Part shown: in pieces, positions 1 to 12,594 of the stretch | Layout: every line of letters begins with the position of its first letter | How positions within the stretch are numbered: the stretch's first letter is position 1 | Assembly (NCBI RefSeq): GCF_020037015.1 | Contig: NZ_JAIQDE010000011.1 | Coordinates: 226,722 to 290,721 of the forward strand | Direction: 5' to 3' | Source: Corallococcus sp. AS-1-6 | Lineage (GTDB): Bacteria > Myxococcota > Myxococcia > Myxococcales > Myxococcaceae | Length of the DNA: 64,000 nt | Notes under the pieces: generated by a model | Seen by the model: the letters and a program-made list of their open reading frames with translations, nothing else | Told to the model about the DNA's origin: nothing | Database searches by the model: none | Made by a program: the position numbers and the translations under genes

Positions 1-76
1 CGCCGCTGACGACGCTGAATCCGCGGCGTCACCGGCGGAAAATGCTTCCTCGGCTGGCGAGCAAGAAAGCCAATAA
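1..76 (+). CDS. Possible C-terminal tail of an upstream gene (partial)
   Basis: One plus-strand frame is open from the left edge and ends at a TAA at 74-76. The encoded tail is about 24 residues, rich in Ala, Glu and Ser, as is common at the ends of myxobacterial proteins. It ends 106 bases before gltI. In Myxococcus xanthus the genes before gltI belong to the same glt cluster, so this could be the end of a motility gene, but nothing in the tail identifies it. A chance open frame is also possible. Confidence 0.3.
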   Translation, partial: AADDAESAASPAENASSAGEQESQ

Positions 77-112
77 TTCCCGCCGGTTGACGGGTTTTGC
101 ATGATTGCCCGG

Positions 113-150
113 GGGCGCCCGCGGCCGGTACACTCCGGCCGCTGGCGCCC
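113..150 (+). terminator. Strong two-block hairpin before gltI
   Basis: Two stacked perfect stems (GGGCGCC/GGCGCCC and CGGCCGG/CCGGCCG) are separated by a 2-nt internal loop and closed by the hexaloop TACACT. The hairpin sits between the stop of the preceding frame and the gltI start at 183. No clear U-run follows, so it may be an intrinsic terminator of the upstream gene, an attenuator, or a structured gltI leader. Confidence 0.4.
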
Positions 151-182
151 TCGTTTCATTCCCCCTTTGGCCAACGAGCATC

Positions 183-3100
183 ATGGAACAGCCTTCCACC
201 CCTGCGCGTCCCACGCTGCGTGTGACCGATGACCGCTCCTTCGTTGAAACCGAAGCGGCCCTGGAGAAGACGGGCCGGGTCGAGGAGCTGATCCGCCTGT
301 ACGAGGGGCGCTCGCGGGACGTTCCCACGGAGGAGGCGGCGCGCCTGCTGTGCCGCGCCGCGGAGCTGGCCCACGAGCGTCAGCGCAACGCGCCGCGCGC
401 GGAGGACCTGCTCAAGCGCGCGCTGCTGGTCGCGAAGGACCCGATGCCCGCGCTGCGCGGTCTCAAGCGACTGCATGAGATCCGCCAGGACTCCTCGTCG
501 CTGGTGGACGTGCTGGAGCGGCTGGGCGCCGCGACGCAGGGCGAGGAGAGCGCGGGCCACTACCTGAAGGCCGCGGACCTCTACGAGCAGAAGCTCTTCC
601 GGCGCGACCGCGCGGTGCTGTGCCTGCAGCGCGCGGCGCGGGTGAAGCCGGACCGCGCGACGTTCCGGCGCGTGCGCCAACTGCTGCTGTCCGAGGAGCG
701 CTTCCAGCCGGCGTTCGAGGCGCTGCAGCGCGAGCGCGCCGCGCTGGGCGACGCGGGCATGGCGGAGGAGTACGCCGCGCTCGCGGAGCGGCTGGTGGAC
801 GACCCCACCGAGCACACGCTGGCGCAGCAGGTGCTGGGCGTGGCGCGGGAGCTGGATCCGCAGAACGCGCGCGCGGACAAGGCCGCCCGCGCGATGCAGC
901 GCTTCGAGCAGGTGTGGCGCGACAAGGTCCGCATGCTGCGCGGCATGTCGCTGGAGGAGCGCGACCGCAAGAGCGCCGCGCGCCTGTCGCTGCTCGTGGC
1001 GAAGCTGTTCGCCTGGTACGACCCGGGCTCCGCCGCCAAGGTGAAGGAGGCGTTGGACCGCTGCTTCCTCCTGTGGCCGGGCATGCCCGAGGCGCTCACG
1101 CTCATCGAGCGGATGGCGGGGCGCGCGGGGGACTACGGGCCGGCCATCACGCAGTTGGAGGCCATGGCGGGCGAGGCGCGCGACCGCACGGCGCAGGTGG
1201 ACCTGTGGCTGCGCGTGGGCACGCTGAAGCTGGGGCGGATGAACGACGCGCCCGGAGCGCTCGCCGCCTTCGAGAAGGCCGTGGCGGCGGATGCGTCGCG
1301 CGCGGACGCGGCCAGCCTGGCGGCGGAGCTGATGCTCGGCCAGGAGCGCTACGCGGACGCGGTGGCCACGCTGGAGCGCTACCTGGGCACGGTGAAGGAC
1401 CGCGCGCAGCAGGCCAGCCTGCGGCTGCGGCTGGCGGACCTGTGCATGCAGCAGTTGCAGGACGCGGACGCGGCGCGCGCGCACCTGGAGGCGGCGCTCA
1501 AGCTGGAGCCCACCAACGCGCTCGCGGCCTTCCAGTTGTCGCGCCTGCTGGCGGAGGACGAGAAGCTGGACGAGGTGCTGCCGCTCCTGGAGCTGGCCAT
1601 GCTCGCCCCGCGTCCGCGCGCCGAGCGCGTGGCGTTCTGCGAAGCGCTGGCGCTGATGTTCGAGGAGCAGGAGAACGCGCGCGGCGCCTTCGAGGTGCTG
1701 GCGCGCGCGCTGGAGCTGGAGCCGGGGCGGCCGCTGCTGCTCGACACGGTGGTGGAGCACGCGGAGAAGGCCAACGCGCAGCCGGCGCTGGCGCACGCGC
1801 TCCTGCGCGCGGCGCAGGGGGCGACGCCTCCGGCCGTGGCGGTGGCGCTGTGGCGGCACCTGGCGCAACTGCTCCAGGGCCCGCTGGCGGACCCCGTGCG
1901 GGCGGAAGCGGCGTGGCGCGAGGTGCTCGCGCGCGCGCCGGGCGACACCGCGGCGAGCGAGGCGGTGAAGTCGCTGCAGGCGGCCGCGGCGCTGGCGGAT
2001 GATCCGAAGACGCGGCTGGAGACGGACATCGCCCGGCGCGAGGCGGCCGGTGCCTCGCCCGTGGAGCTGGAGCCGCTCGTGCGTCAGTGGGTGCAACTGG
2101 CGCCCGAGGACTCGCAGGCGGTGCAGCGGCTCCAGGCGCTGTGCGTGGCGCTGTCGAAGTTCGAGGAGGCGGCGACGCTGGCGGGGAAGCTGGCGACGCT
2201 CTCCGAGACGCAGCTCGAGCGCAACGAGTGGACCGCGCGGCAGGCGAAGCTGTACGCGGAGCGGCTGAACCGCCAGGAGGACGCGGCGGACCTGTTCCTC
2301 GCGCTGCTGGCGGAGAACGTGTCCACGGGCGTGGTGGTGGGCGGCCTGGAGCGGCTGGCGGCCGGAGGCGTGCGCACGGCCGCGCTGACCGAGGCCCTGG
2401 CGAACCACTACGGCCGCACGGGTGACCACCAGCGGCAGGTGGCGGCGCTCCAGCAGCAACTGGACTCCACGACGGACGCGCCCACGCGCAAGCGGCTCCT
2501 GACGGTGCTGGCCAGCATCCACGAGAAGCAGCTCGCGGACAGCCGCGCGGCGTTCGACACGCGGCTGCGCATGGTGCGCGAGGAGCCGAAGGACGAGTCG
2601 GGACGCGCGGAGACGGCGCGCCTGGCGCGAGACCTGTCCGCGCACGCGGAGCTGGGCCGCGTGCTGCGCACGCTCGCCACGGAGTCCGAGGATCCCCTCC
2701 TCGCCGTGCAGTTGCTCTCCGAGGCGTCGGTGCTGGCGGAAGAGGGCGGGATGGCGGCGGAGGCCATCACGGCGCTGGAGGCCGCGCTGTCGCGCTCGCC
2801 CGAGTCGCCGCAGGTGCTCCAGCGGCTGGTGCGGCTGTACGGGCGCGCGGGCCGCTCCGCGGACGCGGAGACGCTGCTGCGCAAGCGCATCCACGCCACG
2901 CGCGGGCCGGAGCGGTTGGACCTGCTCCTGCGGCTCGTGGACCTGAACGTGGAGCTGGGCCGTCCGCAGCAGGCCGCCGAAGCGCTCCAGTCCGCCATCA
3001 CGCATGGTGGCGAGGAGGGCCGGCACCTGCCGCGCCTCGCGGAGCTCTACGAGAAGGCCGGCATGCAGCGCGAGCTGGGGGACACCCTGGCGCGGATGAT

Positions 3101-6100
3101 CGGCCTGGCGGAGACGGCCGGTGACGCGGACCACGTGTCGCGGCTGAAGCTGCGCCGCGCGCAGTTGCTGCAGGGCTCGCAGGACGGCAGCGCGGAGGCG
3201 GTGCAGAGCTACGCGGACCTGCTGCGGCAGCGCCCGTCGGATCCGGACGCGCTCTCGGCGCTGGAGGCGATGCTGGCCTCGGGCCCGTCGCGCGAGGCGG
3301 CGGCGCGCGCGCTGATTCCGGCGTACGAGCGCACGAAGGAGCACCGCAAGCTGGTGGCGACGCTGGACGTGCTCGCGGAGGTGGCTCGCGACGACGCCGG
3401 CCGGGTGCAGGCGCTGCGTCACGCGGCCCAGGTGCACCTGGCGCACCTGCGGCAGCCGGAGCTGGCGTTCGCGTCGCTCGCGAGGGCGATGCGCCTGGCC
3501 CCGGCGGACGGGGGCCTGCGGGCCGCCGCGCGTCAGGCCGCGGAGGACGCGGACGCGCTCGACAGCTTCGCGGAGATCCTCTCCGAGCTGACGGAGGAGG
3601 GCGACGTGGGCCCCGCGCGCGCGGCGCTGCTGCGCGAGCTGGCGGAGGTGCAGGAGAAGAAGCTCGACGACCGGCCCGGCGCGGTGAAGGCGCTGCGCGC
3701 GCTGTTGGAGCTGGAGCCGGGCAACCTCGACAGCCTGCGGGCCTTGCAGCGGTTGCACCGCGCGGGCGAGGAGTGGGCGGCGCTGGCGGAGGTGCTGGAG
3801 AAGCTGGCGGCGGCCATCCAGGAGCCCGCGGATCAGCTCGTGTGCCTGCGCGAGGCCGCGCTGCTGCACGAGGCGAAGCTCACCGACAAGGAGAGCGCGG
3901 CGTCCGCGTGGCGCGCCATCGCGGAGCGCGACCCGGCGCAGCGCGAGGCCGCCACGGCGCTGGACCGCCTCTACACGGAGCTCAACCGTCCCAAGGACCT
4001 GGCGTGGACGCTCACGCTGCGGCGCAACCAGGAGGGCCAGAGCCCGCAGGGGCGCGAGGTGTCCTTCCGCCTGGCGGAGCTGCTGCGCACGGTGCTGGAC
4101 GACGCCAACGCGGCGCTGGGCCTCTACAAGCGCATCCTCACCGAGGACCCCGGCCACCCGGGCGCGAGGGCCGCGCTGGAGGCCTGGGTGAAGGCGGCCG
4201 TGCCCATGAGCGGCGCGGCGCTGGAGGTGCTGGACAAGGTGCTCGCGCAGGTGGGCGACCATGCCCGCCGCGTGGCGCTGCGCGAGACGCGGATGGAGTC
4301 CGCGCTCACGGTGGAGAAGATCATCCTCGCTGGCGAGGTCCGCCGCATCTACGAGCGCGACATGCAGCAGCCGTCGCTCGCGTTCATGGCGGCGGTGAAG
4401 GCGTTCGCCAACGACCTGGACCGCGAGGGTGTGCGTCCGGACCTGGAGCGGCTGGCCCGCGACACGGGCAGCCACGAGGTGCTGGCGGAGATCTACGAGA
4501 GCGCCGCGGTGGATCTCACCGCGGGAGACCCGGCGACGCTGGACCTGCTGCGCCGCGCGGCGGAGCTGCGTGAGAGCCTGGATCAGCCCGAGGAGGCCAC
4601 GCGCCTCTGGAAGAACCTGCTCGCGGACGCGCCGCAGGACCGCCAGGCGCTGGAGGCGCTGTCCCGGCTCTACGAGAAGGGCCAGAACGCCAAGAGCCTG
4701 TCGGAGGTCTACGCGCGTCAGGCGCAGCTCTCCACCGACCCGGAGGCGCGGCTGGGCCTGCTGCTCAAGGCCGGCGAGGCCTACGCGAGCGCGGGCGAGG
4801 ACGCGAAGGCCATCGAGGTGCTCCGCTCCGCGCTGGCCATCCGCAAGGTGCCCGAGGGGCTGCTGGCGCTCGACAAGCTGTACGCGAAGACGCGCCACTT
4901 CGTGGAGCAGGCGGACGTGTTGGATCAGCTCGCGGAGCTCGCGCCGGACGAGCCCGGGCGCCGCGCGTACCTGCTGCGCCGCGCGCAGTTGCTGGAGAAG
5001 GAGGTCGGCCCCACGGAGGCGCTGCCGGTGTACCGCCGGCTGCTGGAGCTGTCGCCGGGCGACGGTCAGGTGGTGGCGGGCCTGGAGCGCCTGCTCGCGC
5101 ACGACGGCCCCCGCCTGGAGGCGGCGCGGCTGCTGGAGCCCGTCTACCGCGGCCTCAACGACACGCGGAAGCTGGTGGACGTGCTGGAGGTGCTCCTGCC
5201 GGGCGTCCCGCCGGAGCAGCGCCTGGAGCGGCTGCAGGAGATCGCCGTCCTGCGCGAGGGCCTGGGCCAGACGTCGCTGGCCTTCGTCGCGCGCCTGCGC
5301 GCGTTCAACGAGCTGCCCGCGGAAGCCGGCGTGCGCGACGAGCTGGAGCGGCTCGCGGCGGACTCGGGCTCCTTCGAGGAGGTGGCGGCGGCCTACGAGG
5401 ACCAACTGGAGCGCGACCCCGCGGAGCCCCTGGCGGGCGACCTGTGGCGGCGGCTGGCGGCCATCTACGACAACCGCCTGAAGCGCTACGACCTGGCGGT
5501 GCGCGCGCTGGAGCAGGTGAGCCGGCGCGACCCGATGAACAAGCCGGTGCTGGAGTCGCTCGCCCGCGTGCACCGCCGCACGGGCGCGCACCGCGAGCTG
5601 GCGCTCGTCATGCGCCGGCAGGTGGCCGCGGAGACGAACCCGTCCTCGCAGATCAACCTGCTCTTCGAGCTGGCGCACCTGGCCGAGGAGACGCTGGCGG
5701 ACAAGTCGCTGGCGGCGCAGGCGTACCGCGAGGTGCTGGAGCGCCGGCCGGAGAACGCCAACGCGCTGAAGCTCCTGGGCCGCGTGCTCGCGGACATGGA
5801 GCGCTGGGCGGAGCTCGCGCAGCACGTCGAGCGTGAAATCCAGATGGCCGACGCACGCGACGCGCAGGAAGAGGCGTCCGACCTGCGCGTGCGCCTGGGC
5901 CGGCTGAAGGTGTCGCGCCTGGATGATCCGCGCGGCGCGCTGGAGCTGTACCAGGCGGTGCTCGCGCGGCGCGCGGGACACCCGGGCGCGGTGGGCGCGC
6001 TGGAGGAGCTGGCGCGTTCGGAGAGCCCGCTGCGCGGCGCGGCGGCGAGCGCCCTGGAGCCCATCTTCGCCTCGGTGGGCAACCACCTGAAGCAGGTGGA

Positions 6101-9100
6101 GATGCTGGAGTCGCGCGCCTCCGCGGAGGCCGTGCCGCAGGAGCGGGCCGCGCTCCTGCGCCGCATCGCGGAGATCTACGCCTCCGCGCTGGAGAACGCG
6201 GAGATGGCGTTCCTCTCCGCCACGCGCGCGCTGCGCGAGCTGCCGGAGGACCCGCGCTCGCTGGAGCTGTGCATCCAACTGGTGGACAAGGCGGAGGCGC
6301 CCGAGGAGCTGTGCGCGGTGCTGACCGAGGTGGCCCCCAAGGCCAGCGACGCGGCCCGCGCGGAGCTGTACCGCGCGCTCGCCCGGATGCAGGTGGACCT
6401 GGGTGAGCCGGCGGAGGCGCTCCAGTCGTGGAAGCGCGTGCTGGAGCTCAAGCCCACGGACACCGAGGCGCTGGACGGCACCGCGCGGCTGGTGGCCTCG
6501 CAGGGCCGTCCCTCGGAGCTGCTGGAGGTGCTGCGCCGTCAGCTCGCGCTGTCGGAGGAGCCGGCGCGGCGCGCGGCGGTGCTCCACCAGATTGGCGCGT
6601 TGCAGGAGGAGCAGCTCAAGGATCCGCTGGGCGCGCTGGCCACGTTCCGCCGGCTCCTGGAGCTGCAGCCGGACGACGCGGTCGCGCTCGCGCGCATGGA
6701 CAGCCTCTGCCAGAAGCAGGAGCGCTGGCCGGAGCTCGCGGACGTCCTCGCGCGGCGCATCGCGCTGATGCCGCCGGAGGAGGGCCTGGAGCTGAAGTTC
6801 CGCCTGGCGACGGTGCGCGAGTCCAAGCTGCTCGACAAGTCGGGCGCGCTGTCGCTGTACGGCGAGGTGCTGTCCATGCAGCCCAACCACCCGGGCGCGG
6901 TGGGCCGCATGGAAGCCATCGTGGCGCGCGAGCCGCAGAACCTGCTGGCGGTGGAGACGCTGCTGCGCGCCTTCCGCGCGAGCGGTGACGTCATGCGGCT
7001 GGCGCAGTTGATTGAAACGCGCGTGGGCGTGTCGCCGGACGCCATCGAGCGCAAGCAGTTGCTCGGGGAGCTGGCCACGCTGCGCGAGACGCAGGGCGAG
7101 GGCGAGCTGGCCTTCCTCGCGCTCTACCGCGGCTTCAAGGAAGACCCGAACGACAGCGAGGTCCGCAGCCGCCTGGAGAACGCCACCGACGTCGCGGGCA
7201 GCTACGACGAGCTGGTGGTGCTCTACGAGGAGGCCCTGCCGCGCATCGCCGAGGCCGCCGACGCGGCCCAGGTGTGCCTCAAGCTGGGCCAGTTGCTGGA
7301 GACGCGCCTGCGCGACCCGGACCGCGCGGTGTCCTACTTCGAGCGCGCGCGCACGCTGCACGCGTCGGTGCAGCAGAGCTCGCTCGTCGCGTTGGACCGG
7401 CTCTACCTGCACCTGGAGGCGTGGCCGGAGCTGGCCGGCGTGCTGGAGGCGCTGGCCACCGGCGCGACCCAACCCGCGGACAAGATCGGCTTCCTCTTCC
7501 GCCTGGGGCAGCTCTACCAGGAGCGGATGGACAGCCCGGACCGCGCCGCGGGGGCCTACGAGGCCATCCTCGCGCTGGATCCGTCGCACCTCGCCTCCGC
7601 GCGGCTCCTGGAGGGCATCTACGAGGGCGCGGGCGCGTCCGAGAAGCTCTACGCCATCCTGAAGCTCCAGGCGGACAAGGTCACTGGCAGCGAGCGGGAC
7701 CGCGTCCTGGGCAAGATGGCGCAGGTGTCGGCCGAGGGGCTGTCGGACCTGGGCCGCTCCATCGACCTGTACCGCGAGCTGCTGGCGAAGAACCCGCGCA
7801 ACGAGCAGGTCTTCAGCGCGCTGGAGTCGCTGTACGAGCGCGCGGGCCGTCCGCAGGACCTGCGCGAGATGCTCGAGGGCCGCCTGGCCATCACGCTGGA
7901 TCCGCGTGAGGTGGTGCGCCTCAACGAGCGGCTGGGCCGCGTGGTGTACCGCCTGCTCAAGCAGCCGGAAGCGGCGGTGCCGTACTTCAAGGCGGCGCTG
8001 GACCGCGACGCCCGCCACCGCGGCGTGCTGGACACGCTGCGCGAGCTGTACGACGAGACGGGCCAGCGCGAGGAGCTGGTGGGTGTGCTGCGCCGCCTCA
8101 TCCCGCTGCAGGACAGCAGCGACGGCGTGAAGGCGCTCCGCCTGCGCATGGCGGAGGTGCTCGCGGGCATGGGCCGGCGCGAGGAGTCGCTGGACGCGGC
8201 CCGCCGCGCGCTGGAGGTGGAGCCGCACGCCGTCTCCGACCTGGAGCGCGTGTACGCGCTGTCCGTGTCGCTGCGCGCGTGGAACGACGCCGTGCGCGCC
8301 CTGGAGCTCAAGGTGCAGGTGCACCTGGCGTCCGAGGAGCGCGACCCGGCCATCGCCGCGTACTTCACGGTCGCGGACCTGTGGGAAGGGCAGGGCGGCA
8401 AGCCGGAGCTGTCCGCCGGCGCGCTGGAGAAGGTGCTGGAGCTCGACCCCGCCAACCGCACCGCCTACGAGCGCGTGTGCACGCTGTACCGCGCGAACAA
8501 CGACTGGCGCGCCTACGCCACGGTGATGGACCGCTACATGCCCCACCTCGTCACGGACGAGGAGAAGATGGCGGCGCTGCGGGAGATCGCCCGGGTGCAG
8601 GAGGAGCGCCTGGGCCAGAAGGACGTGGCCTTCCTGGCGCTCTGCCGCGCGCTGCAACTGGACGCGGCCGAGGACGCGCTGCGCGAAGAGGTGGAGCGCC
8701 TCGCGGACGAGACGGGCAGCCACGAGGAGCTGGCGGCGGTCTACGAGGAGGTCGCGGACGAGCTGCCGCGCGGCCCGCTCGCGGAGCGCATCTACGCCAC
8801 GCTCGCGCGCATCCACGACTCGCGGCTGGATGATCCGCAGGCGGCCGAGGCCGCGTTCCGGAAGATCCTCGAGTTCGACCCCACCAACGCCACCGCGCTG
8901 GACGGGCTGGCGGCGGTGTTCCAGCGGCGCGGCCGCGACCGCGAGTACGTCGTCGCGCTGGAGCAGAAGCTGGAGGCGGCGGGCTCCATCGAGGCGCGCA
9001 AGGGCATCCTCAAGGAGATCGCCCGCGTCTGGGACGAGACGCTGGACGACCCCACGGAGGCCGCCAGCGCCCTCTTGCGCGCGCTGGAGCTGGAGCCGGA

Positions 9101-12100
9101 CCTGGAGACGCTCGGCGTCCTCACGAACCTCTACCGGCGCGGGAACGCGTTCCGCGACGTGGCCACCACGCTGCTGCGGGCCCGCGACCTGGCGGCGTCC
9201 AACGAGGAGCGCGCGCGCATCCAGGTGGAGGTGGCGACCGTCTACGAGCGCGACCTCAAGGACGACGAGTCCGCGGTCTCCGCGTTCCGCATGGCGCTGG
9301 AGTTCGACCCCTACAACCGCGAGGCGCTGGAGTCGCTGGAGCGGCTGCACACGCGGTTGGACCAGCCGGCGGACCTGCTCGCCATCTACGAGCGGATGCT
9401 GGAGCTGTCGCAGGACTACCGCGAGAAGGTCCGCGTCCTCTTCCGCAGCGCGACCATCTGGGAGGACACGTACCAGAACCCGGCCAACGCCGACGCGTGC
9501 GTGGAGGGCGTGCTCTCCATCGACCCGCAGAACGTGCCGGCCATCAAGTCCCTCATCCGCCTGCGCCGCGCGCAGTCCCGCTGGGAGGACCTCATCCTCG
9601 CGTACGAGCGGCAGCTCGCGCTCGCCACCAGCCCGCAGGAGCAGGCGGAGCTGTACGTGGAGATCGGCAACGTCCAGTACCAGAACCTCAAGGCCGTGGA
9701 CCGCGCGGTGAACAGCTACCACGCGGCGCTCGCCACCGACCCCGAGTCCCGTCCCGCGCTGCACGCCCTGGGCAACCTCTACGAGCGCAGCGGCAACTGG
9801 CCCTTCGCGCTGGAGATGCTCCAGAAGGAAGCGCAGGTCGTGGGCAGCGACCCCAAGGCCGTGGAGCTGTGGCACCGCCTGGGGAAGATCAACGAGGACA
9901 TGCTCGCGGACATGGCGAGCGCGCGGAACGCGTACCAGCAGGCGCTCGCCATCGACCCGGGCCACCTGCCCACCATCCGCGCCCTCAAGGGCATCCAGGA
10001 GCAGGAGCAGGACTGGAGCGGCTACGAGCAGACGCTGCTGCAGGAGGCGCAGCAGACGGATGATCCGGCAGCCAAGGGCAAGGCCCTGCTGGACGTCGCG
10101 CGCTACCACGCGGAGACGCGCGACGACCGCGACACGGCCACGCCCTACTGGGAGGAGACGCTCAAGCACATCCCGGACAGCCTGGAGGCGGCGCGCCCGC
10201 TGGCGGACGTCTACATCGCGCGCGAGGACTGGGCGTCCGCGGAGCGGATGCTGGACATCGTCACGCGCAAGATGGCGGAGAAGGCCATGGCGGAGAAGGA
10301 CCCCGCCATCGCGCAGGACCTCTGCCGCCAGCTCTACCGGCTGGGCTACGTGACGGAGAAGCTGGGCCGCCGCGACAAGGCCCTGTCCTCGTACGAGAAG
10401 GCCTACGGCCTGGACGCCACGTACCTGCCCGCGCTCGAGGGCTACGGCAACCTGCTGGTGCAGGCGAAGCGGTACGAGGACGCGCTCAAGGTCTTCCAGA
10501 CCATCCTCATCCACCACCGCGAGGAGCTGACGGACCTGGAGGTCGTGGAGGTCTACTGGCAGCTTGGTGACGTGCACGCCGCGCTCGGCCAGACGGACCG
10601 CGCGCAGAACCACTTCGAGAAGGCGCTCGCCATCGACCCGCAGCACGAGCAGACGCTGCGCGCGCTGGTGACGCTGATGGACAAGGCGGGCAACTTCGAC
10701 AAGTCCGCGGAGCTGCGCCAGGAACTCGTCAACAGCCTGGAGGGCGAGGCCAAGGTCAAGGTCTACCTGGAGCTGGGGCGCATCGCGCGCGACGAGCTGC
10801 ACGACCCGTACATGGCCATCGACGCGTTCACCGGCGCCCTCAAGACGCAGCCGGACGCGCCGGAGGTGATGGACGCGCTCTACCGGCTGCTGCGCGAGAC
10901 GCGTCAGGGCCAGAAGGCCGCGGACGTGCTGGGCCGCATGCTGGCGCTGCCCGCGCTCGCCCTGGAGCCGCACAAGGCCAAGCGCGTGTGGTTCGCGCTC
11001 GGCGAGATCCGCCGGGACGAGCTGAAGGACGTGGAGGGCGCCGCGCAGGCCTTCAACGCCGCGCTCGACCTGGACCACCGCTTCGTGGAGGCCTTCAGCG
11101 CGCTGGAGGCGATGCTCGGCGGCGCGCGCCAGTGGAAGACGCTGGAGGAGAACTACACGCGCATGCTCGCGCGGCTGCCCAAGACGCCGGACACGCACCC
11201 CGCGCGCATGACGCTGTGGCGCGCGCTGGGCGACCTGTACCTCCAGGTGCTCAAGCACCCGGAAGGCGCGGTGGCCGCCTACGGCGTCGCGGCGAAGGGC
11301 CTGCCGGACGACGCGCCCATCCAGGAGACGTTCGCGGAGGTCGCGGGCCAGATGCCGGGCCGCGAGGAAGAGGCCATCGTGGCGCTGCGCCGCGCGCTGC
11401 CGAACACGCAGAACCCGCGCAAGGTGGTGGGCCATCTGGTGCGGCTGTCCGCGGTGCGCAAGGACTACGACACCGCGTGGCTCGCCGCGCAGGCGGTGTC
11501 CGGCCTCCTGGGCGAGGCGGGCGAGGACGAGCAGGAGATCCTCACCAAGCTGGGGCCCTACGCGAAGAAGAAGGAGCTGGCGCAGCGTCCGCTGACGGAC
11601 CGGCTGTGGCAGACCGCGCTCTTCCACCCGAAGGTGCGTGGGCCGCTGTCGGAGCTGCTGGGCCTGCTCTTCGAGAAGGCGGGGCACCTGTACGCGGTGC
11701 CCTTCCCGCAGTACCAGTTGGTGCCCAAGCGCCACCGCATCGACGTGGCGACGGCGCAGGAGTACCACGTCAACCACTACCGCTACGTCGCGCGGCTCTT
11801 CGGCATGGAGGCGGTGGAGCTGTACTCGCCCTTCCTCGTGGCCACGCGCGAGCGGCTGGCGAAGCGCTCCAACGAACCGGCCCCCGAGCCGCTCGTGAAC
11901 GTGGATCTGCTTCAGACGCATCCCGCGTGTGTGCGTGTGGGCGGCAAGTACTTCGCGGAGCAGGGGCAGAAGGAGGTGTACTACCTCCTGGGCCGCACCC
12001 TGGCGCTGGCGCGTCCGGAGCTGGCGTTCAGCCAGCGCGTCGCGCCCGAGCGGCTGGAGGCCGTGGTGCAGGCCGCGCTCAGCCTGGTGGTGGGCAACGT

Positions 12101-12458
12101 GCGCTACACGGTGGATCCGCGGCTGGTGGACGTGGAGCGGCAGTTGCTCCAGAAGAGCCTGAGCGAGCCGGACCGGGCCGCCCTGGCGAAGGTGGCGAGG
12201 GCCTACCTGCCCACGGCGACGCCGCAGGACGTGCGCACGTGGCTGGAGGGCGCGGAGCTCACCGCGTCGCGCGCGGGCCTCTTCGCCGCGGGCGAGCTGG
12301 AGCCCGTGCGCCGCATGGTGCAGGGCGAGACGGGGTCCGCCTTCCGCGTCGCCCCGCGCACCAAGCTGCGGGAGTTGCTGGTGTTCGCCACCTCCGAGGA
12401 CCTGCACGAGCTGCGTGTGGCCGTTGGCACACACGTCGAGGTCCAGGTTCGAAAGTAA
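183..12458 (+). CDS. gltI: Giant TPR protein of the gliding motility complex, GltI (AgmK)-like
   Basis: This protein of about 4,091 aa is built almost entirely of helical TPR-type repeats; the recurring pattern is a DP.A...Y...L...P....A...L block of roughly 34-40 residues, from near the N-terminus to about residue 3,700. The last 350 residues are non-repetitive. No signal peptide or membrane segment is visible. I chose the ATG at 183 because the protein then begins [10 protein letters not shown]; an earlier in-frame GTG-type start at 105 would fall inside the hairpin. The assignment rests on the size, the TPR architecture and the next gene being gltJ-like. In M. xanthus, gltI (agmK, a TPR protein of about 3,800 aa) and gltJ (agmX) are adjacent and belong to the Agl-Glt A-motility machinery. 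A different giant TPR protein is possible but less likely given the neighbour. Confidence 0.8.
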   Translation: MEQPSTPARPTLRVTDDRSFVETEAALEKTGRVEELIRLYEGRSRDVPTEEAARLLCRAAELAHERQRNAPRAEDLLKRALLVAKDPMPALRGLKRLHEIRQDSSSLVDVLERLGAATQGEESAGHYLKAADLYEQKLFRRDRAVLCLQRAARVKPDRATFRRVRQLLLSEERFQPAFEALQRERAALGDAGMAEEYAALAERLVDDPTEHTLAQQVLGVARELDPQNARADKAARAMQRFEQVWRDKVRMLRGMSLEERDRKSAARLSLLVAKLFAWYDPGSAAKVKEALDRCFLLWPGMPEALTLIERMAGRAGDYGPAITQLEAMAGEARDRTAQVDLWLRVGTLKLGRMNDAPGALAAFEKAVAADASRADAASLAAELMLGQERYADAVATLERYLGTVKDRAQQASLRLRLADLCMQQLQDADAARAHLEAALKLEPTNALAAFQLSRLLAEDEKLDEVLPLLELAMLAPRPRAERVAFCEALALMFEEQENARGAFEVLARALELEPGRPLLLDTVVEHAEKANAQPALAHALLRAAQGATPPAVAVALWRHLAQLLQGPLADPVRAEAAWREVLARAPGDTAASEAVKSLQAAAALADDPKTRLETDIARREAAGASPVELEPLVRQWVQLAPEDSQAVQRLQALCVALSKFEEAATLAGKLATLSETQLERNEWTARQAKLYAERLNRQEDAADLFLALLAENVSTGVVVGGLERLAAGGVRTAALTEALANHYGRTGDHQRQVAALQQQLDSTTDAPTRKRLLTVLASIHEKQLADSRAAFDTRLRMVREEPKDESGRAETARLARDLSAHAELGRVLRTLATESEDPLLAVQLLSEASVLAEEGGMAAEAITALEAALSRSPESPQVLQRLVRLYGRAGRSADAETLLRKRIHATRGPERLDLLLRLVDLNVELGRPQQAAEALQSAITHGGEEGRHLPRLAELYEKAGMQRELGDTLARMIGLAETAGDADHVSRLKLRRAQLLQGSQDGSAEAVQSYADLLRQRPSDPDALSALEAMLASGPSREAAARALIPAYERTKEHRKLVATLDVLAEVARDDAGRVQALRHAAQVHLAHLRQPELAFASLARAMRLAPADGGLRAAARQAAEDADALDSFAEILSELTEEGDVGPARAALLRELAEVQEKKLDDRPGAVKALRALLELEPGNLDSLRALQRLHRAGEEWAALAEVLEKLAAAIQEPADQLVCLREAALLHEAKLTDKESAASAWRAIAERDPAQREAATALDRLYTELNRPKDLAWTLTLRRNQEGQSPQGREVSFRLAELLRTVLDDANAALGLYKRILTEDPGHPGARAALEAWVKAAVPMSGAALEVLDKVLAQVGDHARRVALRETRMESALTVEKIILAGEVRRIYERDMQQPSLAFMAAVKAFANDLDREGVRPDLERLARDTGSHEVLAEIYESAAVDLTAGDPATLDLLRRAAELRESLDQPEEATRLWKNLLADAPQDRQALEALSRLYEKGQNAKSLSEVYARQAQLSTDPEARLGLLLKAGEAYASAGEDAKAIEVLRSALAIRKVPEGLLALDKLYAKTRHFVEQADVLDQLAELAPDEPGRRAYLLRRAQLLEKEVGPTEALPVYRRLLELSPGDGQVVAGLERLLAHDGPRLEAARLLEPVYRGLNDTRKLVDVLEVLLPGVPPEQRLERLQEIAVLREGLGQTSLAFVARLRAFNELPAEAGVRDELERLAADSGSFEEVAAAYEDQLERDPAEPLAGDLWRRLAAIYDNRLKRYDLAVRALEQVSRRDPMNKPVLESLARVHRRTGAHRELALVMRRQVAAETNPSSQINLLFELAHLAEETLADKSLAAQAYREVLERRPENANALKLLGRVLADMERWAELAQHVEREIQMADARDAQEEASDLRVRLGRLKVSRLDDPRGALELYQAVLARRAGHPGAVGALEELARSESPLRGAAASALEPIFASVGNHLKQVEMLESRASAEAVPQERAALLRRIAEIYASALENAEMAFLSATRALRELPEDPRSLELCIQLVDKAEAPEELCAVLTEVAPKASDAARAELYRALARMQVDLGEPAEALQSWKRVLELKPTDTEALDGTARLVASQGRPSELLEVLRRQLALSEEPARRAAVLHQIGALQEEQLKDPLGALATFRRLLELQPDDAVALARMDSLCQKQERWPELADVLARRIALMPPEEGLELKFRLATVRESKLLDKSGALSLYGEVLSMQPNHPGAVGRMEAIVAREPQNLLAVETLLRAFRASGDVMRLAQLIETRVGVSPDAIERKQLLGELATLRETQGEGELAFLALYRGFKEDPNDSEVRSRLENATDVAGSYDELVVLYEEALPRIAEAADAAQVCLKLGQLLETRLRDPDRAVSYFERARTLHASVQQSSLVALDRLYLHLEAWPELAGVLEALATGATQPADKIGFLFRLGQLYQERMDSPDRAAGAYEAILALDPSHLASARLLEGIYEGAGASEKLYAILKLQADKVTGSERDRVLGKMAQVSAEGLSDLGRSIDLYRELLAKNPRNEQVFSALESLYERAGRPQDLREMLEGRLAITLDPREVVRLNERLGRVVYRLLKQPEAAVPYFKAALDRDARHRGVLDTLRELYDETGQREELVGVLRRLIPLQDSSDGVKALRLRMAEVLAGMGRREESLDAARRALEVEPHAVSDLERVYALSVSLRAWNDAVRALELKVQVHLASEERDPAIAAYFTVADLWEGQGGKPELSAGALEKVLELDPANRTAYERVCTLYRANNDWRAYATVMDRYMPHLVTDEEKMAALREIARVQEERLGQKDVAFLALCRALQLDAAEDALREEVERLADETGSHEELAAVYEEVADELPRGPLAERIYATLARIHDSRLDDPQAAEAAFRKILEFDPTNATALDGLAAVFQRRGRDREYVVALEQKLEAAGSIEARKGILKEIARVWDETLDDPTEAASALLRALELEPDLETLGVLTNLYRRGNAFRDVATTLLRARDLAASNEERARIQVEVATVYERDLKDDESAVSAFRMALEFDPYNREALESLERLHTRLDQPADLLAIYERMLELSQDYREKVRVLFRSATIWEDTYQNPANADACVEGVLSIDPQNVPAIKSLIRLRRAQSRWEDLILAYERQLALATSPQEQAELYVEIGNVQYQNLKAVDRAVNSYHAALATDPESRPALHALGNLYERSGNWPFALEMLQKEAQVVGSDPKAVELWHRLGKINEDMLADMASARNAYQQALAIDPGHLPTIRALKGIQEQEQDWSGYEQTLLQEAQQTDDPAAKGKALLDVARYHAETRDDRDTATPYWEETLKHIPDSLEAARPLADVYIAREDWASAERMLDIVTRKMAEKAMAEKDPAIAQDLCRQLYRLGYVTEKLGRRDKALSSYEKAYGLDATYLPALEGYGNLLVQAKRYEDALKVFQTILIHHREELTDLEVVEVYWQLGDVHAALGQTDRAQNHFEKALAIDPQHEQTLRALVTLMDKAGNFDKSAELRQELVNSLEGEAKVKVYLELGRIARDELHDPYMAIDAFTGALKTQPDAPEVMDALYRLLRETRQGQKAADVLGRMLALPALALEPHKAKRVWFALGEIRRDELKDVEGAAQAFNAALDLDHRFVEAFSALEAMLGGARQWKTLEENYTRMLARLPKTPDTHPARMTLWRALGDLYLQVLKHPEGAVAAYGVAAKGLPDDAPIQETFAEVAGQMPGREEEAIVALRRALPNTQNPRKVVGHLVRLSAVRKDYDTAWLAAQAVSGLLGEAGEDEQEILTKLGPYAKKKELAQRPLTDRLWQTALFHPKVRGPLSELLGLLFEKAGHLYAVPFPQYQLVPKRHRIDVATAQEYHVNHYRYVARLFGMEAVELYSPFLVATRERLAKRSNEPAPEPLVNVDLLQTHPACVRVGGKYFAEQGQKEVYYLLGRTLALARPELAFSQRVAPERLEAVVQAALSLVVGNVRYTVDPRLVDVERQLLQKSLSEPDRAALAKVARAYLPTATPQDVRTWLEGAELTASRAGLFAAGELEPVRRMVQGETGSAFRVAPRTKLRELLVFATSEDLHELRVAVGTHVEVQVRK

Positions 12459-12594
12459 GGCCCTCAGACCGCGACGAGGGTTCACGCGTTGAAAGCAGGC
12501 GGGCGTTCAAGGCGGGTGTCCTTGATCTCCGCCTGTGGCCACTTCTACGATTCCGACGGGATTTCGCCCGTCATTTCTGAGGCTTACGGGAACG

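Noticed and set aside
156..12485. A 4,109-residue open frame antisense to gltI
   Set aside because: It mirrors a very GC-rich repetitive gene; the product is a His/Arg/Leu-rich low-complexity sequence without any motif, which is what the complement of GC-biased codons gives.
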